A DNA stretch of 64,000 nucleotides from Entophlyctis helioformis (lineage: Eukaryota > Chytridiomycota > Chytridiomycetes > Chytridiales > Chytriomycetaceae): NCBI GenBank assembly GCA_025526915.1, contig JAHLKH010000014.1:62001-126000 (forward strand), given 5' to 3'. The notes beneath the pieces are model-generated. The model worked only from the letters and a program-made list of their open reading frames with translations. It was not told the origin of the DNA and did no database searches. The translations under genes and the position numbers were made by a program. Shown here in pieces: positions 26,579-38,775 of the stretch; positions within the stretch are counted from its first letter, which is position 1, and each line of letters opens with the position of its first letter.

Positions 26579-27611
26579 ATGACCACCAGATATCAGCCGC
26601 TGACCATGGAGACGGGCCAGCAGCCGGCCAATCCGTCGGGCACCACGCCGCTGCTTGCTGCGGCTGCGACGGCCGTGACGGGCGGCAGCAACGGCTCCGG
26701 CGGCAACGGCGGCGGGAGCCACAACTTCCACAGCGGACCCCGGTCGCCATTCTACTGCGCGACGGTGTTTGCCGACTGCGGTGCTGCAATGTCCCGCTCG
26801 GCTGCCCGTCTTGACCCTGTTCGGCAGCAGCTGGTCGGCTACGTGTCGGGTGCCCTGGTAAGCACTGCCGCCTGGCCTTTCTCTCCGCCGCCCGCTCTCT
26901 GCCCGTGTCTCGCTCTCTCTATAGCGGCCGTCGAGCATGCGCTGCAATGCTTCACTGGCACGGATGATGGCCAGAGCATACATCTAACTGGCCACCTGCA
27001 TTGCGCTCCCAGTTCTCCATCGGCTGGTGGCTCTTCATTGACGGCATCGCCTTCAATGCGTCTCGTGCCGACAAGATCTCCGTCGTCCAGATTGGCTTTG
27101 AAGACTGGATCCCCGGCATCATCTCGACCCTTGCCCTGATCATGTAAGAAGGACCCTCATGAGCTGCAGGCACTCCTGGACGCGCTTGCCGCCGATCCAT
27201 CATCGCTGACTGGTGCAATCCTCACGGCGTCGGTCAGTGTCAACCTTATCGATCGCGAGACGCTGAGTGCAGACGACTTTGCATACTCTGGCCAAAATGT
27301 CGCCTGCAAGGCTCGTGCGTGTGCCTTTCTTGGTGTCACCATGGCACTTGGTGCTCTTGGAGGTGCTCTGGCCGTGCTGAGCCTCAAGTTTATCATTCCT
27401 GGCGTTTCGGGCGATGCCTTTTATGTCGGCCAGTCCATCACCCTGCAAAACTTTCTCATCTTCTTCAGGTAAGCATGCTGCCCTGTGCCAATCTCGCGTG
27501 CAAGTCTCACTGACACTGCGTATCTCTCGGCCTCTTGCCCTTCATGCTCACAGCTCCATGGTGCTTTGGTTTGGCCGAAACCACTCTGACGAGGGCGGCA
27601 TCGCCATCTAA
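26579..27611 (+). CDS. VPS68: TMEM50/Vps68-family (UPF0220) membrane protein
   Basis: Four exons in phase: 26579-26857, 27013-27143, 27238-27468 and 27554-27611. After a Gly/Ser/Asn-rich cytosolic N-terminus of about 55 residues come four hydrophobic segments: QQLVGYVSGAL plus FSIGWWLFIDGIAFN, then WIPGIISTLALI, then FLGVTMALGALGGALAV, then ITLQNFLIFFRSSMVLWFGR. This order, with GWW-x-x-ID and QN-x-LIFF, is the TMEM50/UPF0220 signature. Yeast Vps68 works in endosomal sorting and forms a complex with Vps55; the same job here is inferred. About 232 residues with a longer N-terminus than usual. It diverges from the ARF-GEF gene (406 bases between starts). Confidence 0.82.
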
Positions 27612-27741
27612 GCAGATGCATCGTCAGTTGGATGTAATTTTCCTGCACATTCGGTCGCCTCTTCCTCTCCTTCATTTACTCCATGGGCTGCCCATCACAC
27701 CCAATCGAGTTGATCCGTTCATCTTCCAGCAACTTCCCACT

Positions 27742-30700
27742 TCAACTGCTCTCTTTGGTGTATTGATGGAACGCTTGAGAATCCTCCCATTCGTCCATGG
27801 GTAACAAACGCATGCCTGATGCGTTGGTCCAGATGGAATCCACTGCAGCTGCCTGGCCGCGACTTTGTGGCTGTCCCCAGTACAGTCGACGGTACTCGCC
27901 CATTGGCTTCCGTGTCAATGTCTCAATAGCCGCTACTTGCTTTCGCTTGCGTAGCAGTTTCTGCGGCACATAGGCAGTTTGGGGTATGGCTGGAGGAATC
28001 AGCCCTCCAACGCCAGACTTGCTGCGGATGGCAGAGACGGCCGACCGACGCGGTTTGATAGGTGGTGGTGCTTGAGTTGGCGGGGCGGCTGGTGTAAACG
28101 GTACCAGATCTGTGGCCTCTGTTGGTGCATATGGAAACACGGCATGCGATTCGTGACCATATGGCGTCATCAACATCACAGGATGGACGGGCCATCCGTC
28201 TTGCCACGTTGTCTGCCACATTCCAGGCATCTCTTGCCAATTGTGTATTGCCGGGCCAATCAAGCTTGCTTGGTAGCCGTCCGTGTCCACAAACGGATAT
28301 GGCCACAACGTGCTGTCGATCCAAACACCATGCTCCTGATGCGCTGGGTATCCGTACATATTCATGTCGCCGAATCCGTGTCCCCCCTGTGGCGGGTCCA
28401 AGATAGGTGCCACACGTGCACTGGCTTCATCGCTTGTTTGTGAAGGAAGACTGAGCGAAACGCGTCGATGGTATTGACTATGTTCTGCGATGCTTTCCAT
28501 GTCGCCACTGCTGGATCCATCCGAGTCCATGTCGATGAAAGCGTCGCCCCAGTACCTGTCACTGCCGTCATGCATTTGCGACTGGCCATTGCTCGATAGT
28601 GACTCTTCGTCCGAGGTGGCCTCAAAAACTGTGGATAGGCCGCGCGAGAGCGGAGCATTGTTTGCCTGATCCAGCGGTTTGCCAAACGGGCTTCTGGCCT
28701 GACCGCCAGATGAGGAGAGTGCCAAGGGTGTCTTGAGATAATACGGCGACGTTTTAGGTCTTGTCTTTGTCTGCAGCCGTGATGCCCTGTCTGACGTTGC
28801 CCCTGATTTGCCTGCGACTGTTTCCAGACTCGCAAACCAATCTGACGGGGGAGATGCCGTCACAAACGAGGATGCCACCGAGCCAGGTCTTGGCTTCGTG
28901 CGAACACTTGTGCTTGATGCACCGCCGATAGGATCGCGAAATGACAGGCGTCGGACAGACTTGGGTGGCTGCTCCTGTGTCGGAGAAGAGACCGATGGAG
29001 ACGAGACCAGCATTGGAAGTGCTAAGGGCTTGCGAAGAGATGGCGAGGTTGACGGCCGTGACTGTTGCGGTGGATTTAAATGCCTAAAGTGGCGATAGAC
29101 GCCAATGTCGAAATGCATGGATGGGTTTTTGCGAAATGCAGAGGCGTAGCCAGACGCTGACGACGAGCTGGCCGACACCGATCGGGATGGCCAGTTGGAG
29201 GAATCAAACAACGGGAGGAGCGGCGATCTGCGATGGCGCTTCTGCTGGCCAGTTTGGGATGAAGGAGTCGCCACGCGACTGTCGAGGCCCAAACCAGTCG
29301 TGCGACTACCCAACTCGGCTTGTGCACTTGGTGGAGGCACAGCGCCATGAACTCGCTTCTTCAGAATAGACCGAGGCCGAGAGCATGGCGCATCTGGATT
29401 CAACTGGACATCGGCAGCTTGTTGCACTCGCGCCACCTGCAGGTCGGCTGGTGCAGAGAGTGGCCGAAAATGGGTGGGTAGTGCCGGTGTGGCATCCGAT
29501 CTGTGCTTGTCAGATACTTGCGCATCATTCGCTGCAACCGATTCATGGCGGGGCAGCATTGCATCGCCAGACCCATCGAGAGCGCCAGCCAGGCTGTGCC
29601 CATGGCCCGGCTCGGTATCGGCAGGCTTCAACGACTGCTTCACGATTGGTTGCGGTTTGTCGGCCGCCCATTCTATGCCTTCTGGGCTATTAAGTCGGGC
29701 TGTGAGCAATGCTGGCCAGATTCAGAGCGAGAATCTTCAGCATCAACGGGATCGGCCTTTGCTTGCCAAGGCTCTTGTCGTGATTGCGATGCAGCAGCTG
29801 ACGCGTGCCGAGTTCCTCTGTCGATGGTGGGATCTGCCATCTCTGCTTGCTCTGTCTGAACACCAGAGTCGCACAGTTGCAAGCCTGCATGCAGCGAGAT
29901 GAACAGATGAGAACACGGCGAATGCACCAGCATCAGGTATTGGTCACCGAGTCACGTCACCTTTTTGTGCTGCAGGCTCGTCAGCGGCACCATGTCCGGC
30001 AGCGGCCACTTGTGTTTGGTCGATTTGAATGGCTGCGTTGTGTGTTGCTGCTCCGGTCAGAGATCCGTCGTCTGTTTGTGCAAACTGGGTACGCATTGGC
30101 TTATGGGCAGCGAGTATTGAGTCTTGCTTGAATGGTGCGCTGGCCATTGTCTGGGTTGAAGCCACGCGAACATGCACAGCGCGTGCCGGCACCTGATCTC
30201 GAGGTGGAAGGATCACCTTGAATGGCCGAACATGGCTTGAATGGGGCAAGGCCATGAACGTGAACTTTGCATGTGCAGAGACTGGGCTGACCATCTGGCT
30301 CGGGATTCCCTTGGACAGAAACGCCTCGATCTCTGGCGGCTGTGAATGCATGATGCTATGCCTCATGCTCAGCACAGACTCTGGTGCATCCATATGATGG
30401 TACAGTGCAGGATTCACACTGGAGATGGTGTCAGCGTGCGAACGGGATAGCGGCTGTATGGACGAGGGCATCGCCGGTTGCGTCATGGATCGCTTATGCA
30501 GTGGAGGCCCATGGGTAAGATACCGCCCTCCAAACGAGGCGTGGCGGGATGCAACGGGGCCATAGCTGCTATACTCGTCAATGCCCACGACAAAGCCGTC
30601 CTGGACCAAAGGTGCGTGATTGACAAAGCGTTGCAGGAGCAGCTCTTTTGGAACTGCAAGTCGGGCCACGACGCTCTTGCTTGACGACTCTGAAGCGAAC

Positions 30701-31545
30701 ATGTCCTTGAGCTTACCGCGCCTTCGTTCATCAATCAGCGTCAATGCACGCGACTCTGACGCTGGCTGGTCAGTCCTCACAATACGAGAACTGCCGTAGA
30801 GATGGCCATCAGCGAGAGTGCGGGAGCGGCGGCGGCGGCGACTCGGATGCACTGGCGATGCGTGTTCCAAGACTGCAGCTGAGATGTGTCCACTGTCCAT
30901 TGATGGGGCAGTCCACTCGGTACTATTCAAACCACGTGCGGACTGCTGCTGGCGAACTGATGCTGCTGCTGCTGGGCCAGGATGCGTATTTAGGCCTGCC
31001 GCAGATGCACCGTAGCCATGCCCAGCGGCTTGTCGTGTGCTCGAGACCGTGTCGACCGTATGGTGCCGAACTCTTGGGCGATGTGCTGCGTTTGGCAAAA
31101 CATGCGCGGGCAGCTTGATGATTTCAGCTGCAGGAGGGATCGCAGGCTGAGCCATGTGCGGACGCGCAAACGAGTCGTGGTCCGCGCTCTGCCGAGAGGC
31201 ATCTGCTTGGCGAGTTGCTGCCGATGCTTCTTGCTGGATGGCTGCTTCTGGACGGATGGGTTTTGTAGGCGATCTTGCATCAGGTTCCAAAGATGGCAAT
31301 GGCGGCGCAGCTGTTGCATGTGAAGAGGTGGATACATCGTTGGCGGTGCTTTGCAAGTGCTGGTGCGCGCGTCTGGACGATCGCGACATTCTCAGAGGCG
31401 GAAATCGCTGAGCGTACTCGCGCACCGTGTGGCTGTCATCATCAAGCAGTGTTGTATCGTCAACAGAGACCTGATGGTAGAGCTCGTGCAGCTTTGTCTG
31501 CAGCTCGGCAGCATTGTTGGATGGGGTTTGCGACGGGTTTGCCAT
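27742..31545 (-). CDS. Large disordered protein, unrecognised
   Basis: Two long open blocks on the minus strand, 31545-29944 (533 codons from an ATG) and 29709-27742 (655 codons), probably one gene. The region between them (29943-29710) has a GTGACG donor-like site after KG and a possible small middle exon (DSGVQTEQAEMADPTID), but the joins are not resolved. The product is rich in Ser, Ala, Pro, His and Gln. It has basic patches (PSRRRRRSRTLADG; LRKRKQVAAIETL), a PRSILKKRVHG motif and an acidic stretch (FIDMDSDGSSSGDMES). An HPxFKVIL-like hydrophobic strand occurs near 30200. No catalytic domain or membrane segment is visible. The composition suggests a scaffold or nuclear protein, which is a guess. 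Confidence 0.6.
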
Positions 31546-31788
31546 GATACTGTGAAGCTGCAGAGGTTTCGCGGTCAGGTCCAGAACTGCAGGCAGAAGC
31601 AGAGTCGCTCACTTCTGCACACTTTAAAATACCGACCTCCACGTAAGCCACTCCAAAGCAACAGAAATTTGCAATCCATTCATTGGCTTCATGATTGAAT
31701 GTGGAATGTGGGCCATGCCAAAAGAGACGTGGCTGTGGAGAGGTGGGGGCTGAACAGAGGACGCGTAAAACCAAACGACACGCAAGGC
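31546..31788. other. Short spacer downstream of SDHA, upstream of unrecognised gene
   Basis: Contains the 5' flank of the 31545 gene and the 3' flank of SDHA, both minus strand. No other feature is seen. Confidence 0.4.
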
Positions 31789-34720
31789 TTAGTAGACACG
31801 CGCAACTGGGGGCACAGACTTGACTTCGTTCTCGTCCAGGGTGGTGTCAATGACGGGACGGTACTCGAGCTTGACGTCGCCGGTGGCATTGTCAAAGTAG
31901 GACAGGGTGTGCTTCATCCATTCCTTGTCGTTGCGGTCCTTGTAGTCCTCGCGGGCGTGGGCACCGCGCGACTCCTTGCGGGCATGTGCAGAGTGCATGG
32001 TCTGGACGGCGTTGACCATCAAGTTCTGGAGCTCAAGCGTCTCGATCAGGTCGGTGTTCCTGGGAGGGGGTTTGCCGCATCCAGAAGGGTCAGTTAGAGG
32101 GACGCCAGCAACAATCGCATCCAGCACAGCATGCTTGCCGGCTGTCGGACATGCAACCGAAAAAGCTCACCAGATGAGACCGCGGTCGGTCGTCTTGAGG
32201 TCAGCAAGCTTCTTGGCAACCTTGTCAATCTTCTCGACACCCTCGGCAAGCGACGACTCGGTACGGAACACGGCGGCATCGGACTGCATGGTCTTTTGCA
32301 TCTCGAGACGGACAGCGGCAGTGGCATTTGCACCGTTGGCGTAGCGCAGCTTGTCAAGATTGGCGATGGTCTCTGCGCCAGCATCCTTGGGCAGAGGCTT
32401 GTGGGGAGTGCCAGGAGTGAGCGTGTCCTTGATGTGGAGGGCAGCAGCACGGCCAAAGACGACAATGTCGAGGAGCGAGTTGGCTCCAAGGCGGTTGGCG
32501 CCGTGCACAGACACACAGGCGGCCTCGCCGGCGGCATACAGGCCAGGGACAACAACGTCCTTGCCGTTCTCGTACTTGATGACCTCGCCGGTGTAGCGGG
32601 TGGGGATTCCACCCATGTTGTAGTGGACGGTGGGCAGGACAGGGATGGGCTCCTTGGTGACATCGACACCAGCGAAAATGCTGGCCGTCTCAGAAATGCC
32701 AGGGAGACGCGACTTGAGGACCTCGGCGGGGAGGTGGCTGAGCTGGAGGTAGATGTGGTCCTTCTCCGGGCCAACACCGCGACCCTCGCGGATCTCCAGG
32801 GTCATGGAACGGGAGACGACGTCGCGACTGGCAAGATCCTTGGCGGTGGGGGCGTAGCGCTCCATGAAGCGCTCACCCTGCGAGTTGAGGAGGTAGCCGC
32901 CCTCGCCACGCGAACCTTCCGTGATGAGACAGCCAGCGCCGTAGATGCCGGTGGGGTGGAACTGCACAAACTCGAGGTCCTGCAGGGGAAGGCCGGCACG
33001 GGTCACCATGGCGTTGCCGTCACCCGTGCACGTGTGGGCAGAGGTGCACGAGAAGTAGGCGCGTCCGTAGCCACCCGTGGCAAGAACGGTCTTGTGCGAA
33101 CGGAAGCGGTGCAGGGTGCCATCCTCCATGTTGAGGGCAATGACGCCGCGGCACTCACCTAGACAAAGGCGCACGATGCAGCAGAGTCAGTCTGTCGGGT
33201 CTTGGCGGGCATACAGGACATGCAGCACTCACCGTTCTCCATGATGAGATCGAGGGCAAAGTACTCGATGAAGTAGGTGGTGTCGTAGCGGAGCGACTGG
33301 CCATAGAGCGTGTGGAGCAGAGCGTGGCCTGTACGGTCAGCAACAGCAGCGCAGCGGTAGGCCTGGCCGCCCTTGCCAAACTTGAGCGACTGGCCACCGA
33401 ACGCGCGCTGGTAGATCTTGCCGTCCTCGGTTCGCGAGAAGGGGACGCCAAAGTGCTCGAGCTCGATGACGGTCTGGGGAGCCTCGCGACACATGTAGTG
33501 GATGGCGTCCTGGTCACCTGCAGACGCGGGGCCGGCAGCAGCAAGCCGACGTGCGATTCAGTGGATGTCCACAGATGGCCGCAGACAGGTCAGTCAAGGT
33601 GCGTGCCGAAACAGATCGTGGCTTGGGGACAAGCGATCGGAGCCGAGCCACGGCGGCGGATGGTCCACCGACAGCATGCAGGATGGATGCCAGGATGCAG
33701 AGGGTGGATGCCTTACCGAGCCAGTCCGAGCCCTTGACGGTGTCGTACATGTGCCATCTCCAGTCGTCCTCGGTCATGTTGCCGAGCGCAGCGTTGATGC
33801 CGCCCTGGGCCGCAACCGTGTGCGATCTGGTGGGGAACAGCTTGGTGATGCAGGCGGTCTTGAAGCCCTCCTTGGCCAGGCCAAAGGCGGCGCGCAGACC
33901 AGCACCGCCGGCACCGACCACGACGGCGTCGTAGGTGTGGTCGATGATGGGGTAGGCGGTCGAAAGCGGCGTCTGTCGTTGACGATGCGATGCAATGTGC
34001 GATGCGATGTGCGATGCGACGGGCGAAGCGCACATGCATCGCCATGAACCGAGACAGGCGGTGTCAGTCTCGAACACAGGGCGGCGGGGAGGCAGGGAGG
34101 GTGGATGCAGAGGCAGGCGGCTGTGGGCAGACGCAGTCGGCAAGTGCCTCTATACAGACGGACAGACAGGCAGACAGACAGACAGGCAGACAGGCCGGTG
34201 CAGATGCGCACGCAGCAGACGCACAGACACGAACCTCGGCGGCAGACGCACGCAGCGGCTGGCTGGTGGTGATCCTCATCGGGGCGGCCGTCGCCGAGAA
34301 GGCGCGAACGGGAGCTGTGCAGGCGAGGGGGCAGGCGAGGGGCAGGCGGTGCGGCAGGTCAGCGGCACGGCCCGGCGTTTGGGCAGCCGGCCGGCTCGTG
34401 TGAGCTCGTGTGTGCTCTCGCGGGCTCTTGTGCGCTGGCTGGCTGGCTGGCTGGCCGTCCTGCACGTCCACACGCAGACACGCCAGCCAGCCGGGCCGCT
34501 CAACCCCACACGGGCCGGCACACGGGCCAGCACTCGGCGTCAACGCATGGGCAGACGCAGACCAACCAACATACCACGGCGTGCAGAGGCCTGCGGAACG
34601 GCCAATCCAGCAGGGGCATGCGGCCACGGCAGGCGTCAGCACGGGTTCCATGGCACCAGAGACAGCCCGCACAGCCAACTCACACGGACGGCGTTTGCGG
34701 CAGCGCGGATGCCAAACATT
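31789..34720 (-). CDS. SDH1: Succinate dehydrogenase flavoprotein subunit, mitochondrial (SDHA)
   Basis: Complex II / TCA-cycle subunit that oxidises succinate to fumarate with covalent FAD. Six exons all close in phase: 34720-34687, 34314-34235, 33972-33717, 33517-33233, 33158-32171 and 32059-31789, giving about 637 residues. The first two exons encode a mitochondrial presequence ([11 protein letters not shown], then VRAFSAT with an RxFS cleavage pattern). Then come the dinucleotide fold [17 protein letters not shown], the FAD-linked His in [12 protein letters not shown], the substrate loop [33 protein letters not shown] and the C-terminal [16 protein letters not shown]. The first coding exon is only 34 bases and is followed by a 372-base intron. 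Its start lies 63 bases downstream of the HRD3 stop codon on the same strand. Confidence 0.98.
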
Positions 34721-34783
34721 GCGTCGATGCGGGGGAAAGTGCGTGCCCGGCCTCACGTGAAGACATACGGCATGCGGATTCAT

Positions 34784-34801
34784 TCAGTCGAGCTCATCTG
34801 G

Positions 34802-34844
<43 letters not shown>

Positions 34845-37800
34845 GCGGTGCTCTGAGGGGCTTGCGGATCGCCCTCTGGCCTCGCTGTTGGGCGCTGCCG
34901 AAGACGTGCCTCGGCTGCATCGTCAACCAGCGACGCCTTGGGCTGCACAGTCGTCAGAGACGACGCGACGCCAGATCCAGATGCTACCGACGACGACGAC
35001 GCAGTCACGACATCCGACGCAGTTGGATCCGCAGCTGGCACATGCTCAACCGGCTCGCGTGCAGCTGTCCCAATTGGTGCAACTGTCCCAACTGGTGCAA
35101 CTGGTTCTGCTGGCGCGGCTGTTCTGCGCGCAGATCGCGCTGCCTCAAGTGCCGTCTCGGCTGCTCGGATCCGCTCTCTTGTTGCGCGTGCCTCTTCCAG
35201 AAGTGCCATCTGCTGGTGAGCCACCCGCTGCTGCCAAAAGTAGAGGCCGGCCATGCACACAAAGAATCCGATCAGAACAGCATTGTCAAACACCTCGTTG
35301 GCTGCTGCCATGTCGCCAGGTGCTGCTCCGACCGGCGATTGCGTCACAGGCGGAGTGAGCGGCGGTGAAGACGCAGGCGTCTTGTCGGTTCCCTTGGCTT
35401 GCAGCTTGGCTGCAGGGCCGCCAATCAACTGGCTGACCATCGAGATGGGATCGAGCAATAACGACACGGCTCGCTTGACCATCAGGTTGAGCAACGCAAT
35501 GTTGACTGGCAGGTATGCCGATGGATTGGTGGCCAGCGATCGGTCATACCACCGCTTGGCAAGGTGGAAATCCTGCGAGGAGGTGCCAACCGCATACATC
35601 AAAAGGATTGCATCGTGAGCGTCAGCACACAATGCCGCGACCGCTTGAACGGACAGACATCTCTGCGAGTCAACAGCCGCCTATGCACTTGCCTTGGCAA
35701 CCCCAATGCCATGCTCGTGCATGAATCCAAGGTTGAACATGGCAATGGACGAGTACTCGGCGTCGGCTGCGACCTGGTAGTATGTTGCTGCCTTTTCGTA
35801 GTTGGGAGGCTGGACACGCGCGTTGGCCAGAGTTGTGGTTGCGCTTGTCCACTGTCCAATCCACGAGAGCCATCCACTCGTCTCGCCCTGCTCCTGTGCG
35901 ACTCGAGACTCGCCCTTTGCATCGTCTGCGCTCTTGTCTGTGCCTGCATTCTCGCCACCATCAACTGCGGCAGATGCACCTGCAGCTGCACCTCCACCTG
36001 CGACGGGACTGCCTGGCTTTCCTTTGCCAATGCCAAGCCCGTAGTAGTAGTAGTCGCCCATCTTCACACGAGCATCCTCGTTGCCCTGATTGGCCGCACG
36101 GCTCCAGAGCGAGATGGCTGCCTCGTATGGATCCAGCCGAGTCTGCGGGCTGGGCACGTAGAACAACATCGAAGGAGTCTGCGGCGTGTAGATGCCTTGG
36201 TCGAGCAGCCAAGCCGCATTCGTCTGGGCCGTCTCGTATCCGCGCTCTGCCGCAATGACGAAATGCGCAAGCGCCGTCTCCATGTCTCCCCTTGCATACG
36301 CTGCGTCTGCCTCCAACAGAGCCGTATCGTGCCAGTCGCCCTTTTCAGCGACATTCTTGAGATACTGTCACACACAGGGCCATCATATTGCTCGGGTGAG
36401 TACTATGGACTGTGCAGTCAAAAAGCGCAGACACTACGAGCCGATGGCCATTGCAACAGCTTACCGTCAGGGCAGCCTTGCAGTTGGTGGCCACGCCATT
36501 GCCATGGAACAGCATCTGGCCCAAGTGGTAGTACGCGAGAATGTTGCCTTGCTGGGCGGCCTTGGTCAGCAGCCCAGAGATGCGCACGGCATCGATACGC
36601 GTAGCCTCTGGTGTCGGCGCACGAGCGACAGTAGCACGTTAGATCAACCAGACGCGCACCAAGCCATGCGCGGATCACTTACTGAGCAGATGTTCGGCCA
36701 GATTCACCATGCCATCCACATTCTCGCGGCTGACTGCTTCTGCCAGATACTTGAGTGCCTTGGCTTCGTCCTTGGCCAGACCAGCCTCGCCATGCATGTA
36801 CATCATGCCCAGCCCGTTGTAGCTGGCACCGTTCTCCAGCTTGATTCCAAACTCGAACCACTTGCGTGCTGCCACTGGATCTGCAACGACACCTTCGCCG
36901 CGCCAATGCATGGTGCCAATGTATCCAGACGCCTTGGCGGCAGCGTTGGCTCTTTGGCGCAAAATGGGGGATGCATCAGCAGCTGTTGCAGCTGTCATTC
37001 CAGGATGCTGCTTTGCAGCTGACTGGAAGAACTGCAGCGCCTTGGAATAGTCCTTGGCAATCGTCTCGGTTCCTTGGTAGTACAGCTGGCCGACAAGCAG
37101 CTGTTCGAGCGCATGCCATGAGGCCATGTCAGAACCGACCAAAGCAAGCAGCGTCTGATGGCGGGCCTTGCAGCAACGCAACAGACAGACACAGACGCGA
37201 GCCACCAACCTGAGCCGACGCGTCGCCCGTCTCGGCCTGGAGGCGGTAAAAGGTAAGAATGTCGTTCTGGCTGAGCGCACCTGGCGCACCTTTGCGTTTG
37301 CTGGGATTGCCGCTGCCGCTGGCACCTTCGCCATAGACACCGCCCAGCTTGCTTGGAAGGCTGACATGGGCAGGTGGAATCGTGCGGCCGCCAGGCGGGC
37401 CGTTTCGGTAATGCTCAATCACTGCAAGAGGGCAAGGCAGAACGCGTCAGACGAGTGGCCACAGCCGCACGGATTGGGCAGACGAGAGCACAAATGGGAA
37501 CGCACCGGTCGATGCAACACGGCCGTAATGCCAAGCAGCATTTTCGCAACTCTTGGGCATGCTTACGCCGGCTGCATGCCAGTAGCCAAGCGTGTGGTCC
37601 GCGAGAACGTCCTTTCCAAGTGCTGCAAAACTCATGTACACCAATGCCTTTGGATAGTTGCGTTCGACGCCAAGACCCGTGGCATAGAGCGTGCCAACCA
37701 TTCGCTGTGCCGTGGCATTTCCAGTCTGCGCAAGCGCCATGTAGTGGCCAAAGGCTGCAGTGGCGTTCCGAGGACAGCCAAACTTGCGGTACAGACGCAT

Positions 37801-38724
37801 ATCGCCAAGCGTCACAAGAGCGTCGGCATTCCCATGCTTGTACGCCGCCGCAATCAGCCACTCGATCGCCTTGGTGCGCTGAGTGGGAGGCGCATCCGAA
37901 CCGTCAATGGTCTGGATGCTCATCGTGTCAACGTCAACAAGGGCAGGATCGTCTTGGATTGCAGCTGCAAAGGCCTCCTGAATACGGCCACTGTGGCCAT
38001 CGTTGTGGTCTTGCTTGAAGTACTCGTCCACCTTGCGGTCCAGGTACATTGCAAACTGGACAAACTGCGGCAGGATCTGGTTGAGGACTGCCGTGAGGGC
38101 ATCTTGAATTAGCTCGTTCAAGTCTTCGAGCTGCCCGTTGGCCTCAAAGATCTTGCCAAGGACACCCTTGCTGGCGACCTTGGAACCCTTTGAGGCTATC
38201 GGCTTGCCGTCGGCACCTAGCGCCGGTTGGACTGGCTCGAGCGACTGCAGCACATCCACGGCAGCCGAGAACAAGCGGGATCCTTCGTCTGATGCGCAGT
38301 GTGGCGGCGCAGCCATTGGTGGCAAGCGCAGTCCGGGTCAGTCCAACCGACCGTCAGCGAGCAGATGAGCGGATAGGCACTGGACATCCACCAGACGGCT
38401 CGATGGCAGAGCGCCCTGGGTGTGCGAGCAGTGGGGCGGCAGGTACCTTGAGCGGCTGGTGCGGCAGGAACGGCCGCCGGATTGTCGTGCCGCAACGGCT
38501 GCTGCTCGGCCAGTGCCATCGACGCAGCCGTCAGAACGACGAGGAACACCGAGGAAAGGGTCGTCCAGCTCAGCGAGCGGCATGCTGTCGTGCGTGCAGC
38601 GAGCACAGGGCAGGGTTCAGTGTCGTGCAGACAGGCGGTCGGCGCAATAGCAGCGCCAAGCTGTCAGCGGCTGCCTGCACTTGCACGTTCATGTGCTTGC
38701 ACACTGGGTACCTTTGAGACGCAT
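34784..38724 (-). CDS. HRD3: Hrd3/SEL1L, Sel1-repeat adaptor of the ERAD ubiquitin ligase
   Basis: ER membrane glycoprotein that recruits misfolded substrates to the Hrd1 ubiquitin ligase. A 13-base first exon (38724-38712, MRLK) is followed by 38584-38447, which completes a signal peptide (SSVFLVVLTAASMALA), then 38288-37506 and further exons to 34784. Many Sel1/TPR-like repeats are visible, for example AQRMVGTLYATGLGVERNYP, GQLYYQGTETIAKDYSKAL, YNGLGMMYMHGEAGLAKDEA, YYHLGQMLFHGNGVA, AMFNLGFMHEHGIGVAK and DFHLAKRWYDRSL. A transmembrane helix (NAVLIGFFVCMAGLYFW) lies near the C-terminus, followed by a coiled-coil-like charged segment, low-complexity acidic Ser residues and the end NPDELD. The long cytosolic tail is unusual. 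Start codons of this gene and the FBF1-like gene are 51 bases apart. Confidence 0.92.
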
Positions 38725-38775
38725 CTCGGCGTTCACCAGCGTTTGCCAACGTTTGACCACACACGCCAACGCCAG
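38725..38775. promoter_or_regulatory. Very short divergent promoter (HRD3 / FBF1-like)
   Basis: Only 51 bases separate the two outward-pointing start codons. Core promoter elements and both 5' UTRs must overlap the coding exons or use upstream sites inside the partner gene. Confidence 0.5.
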
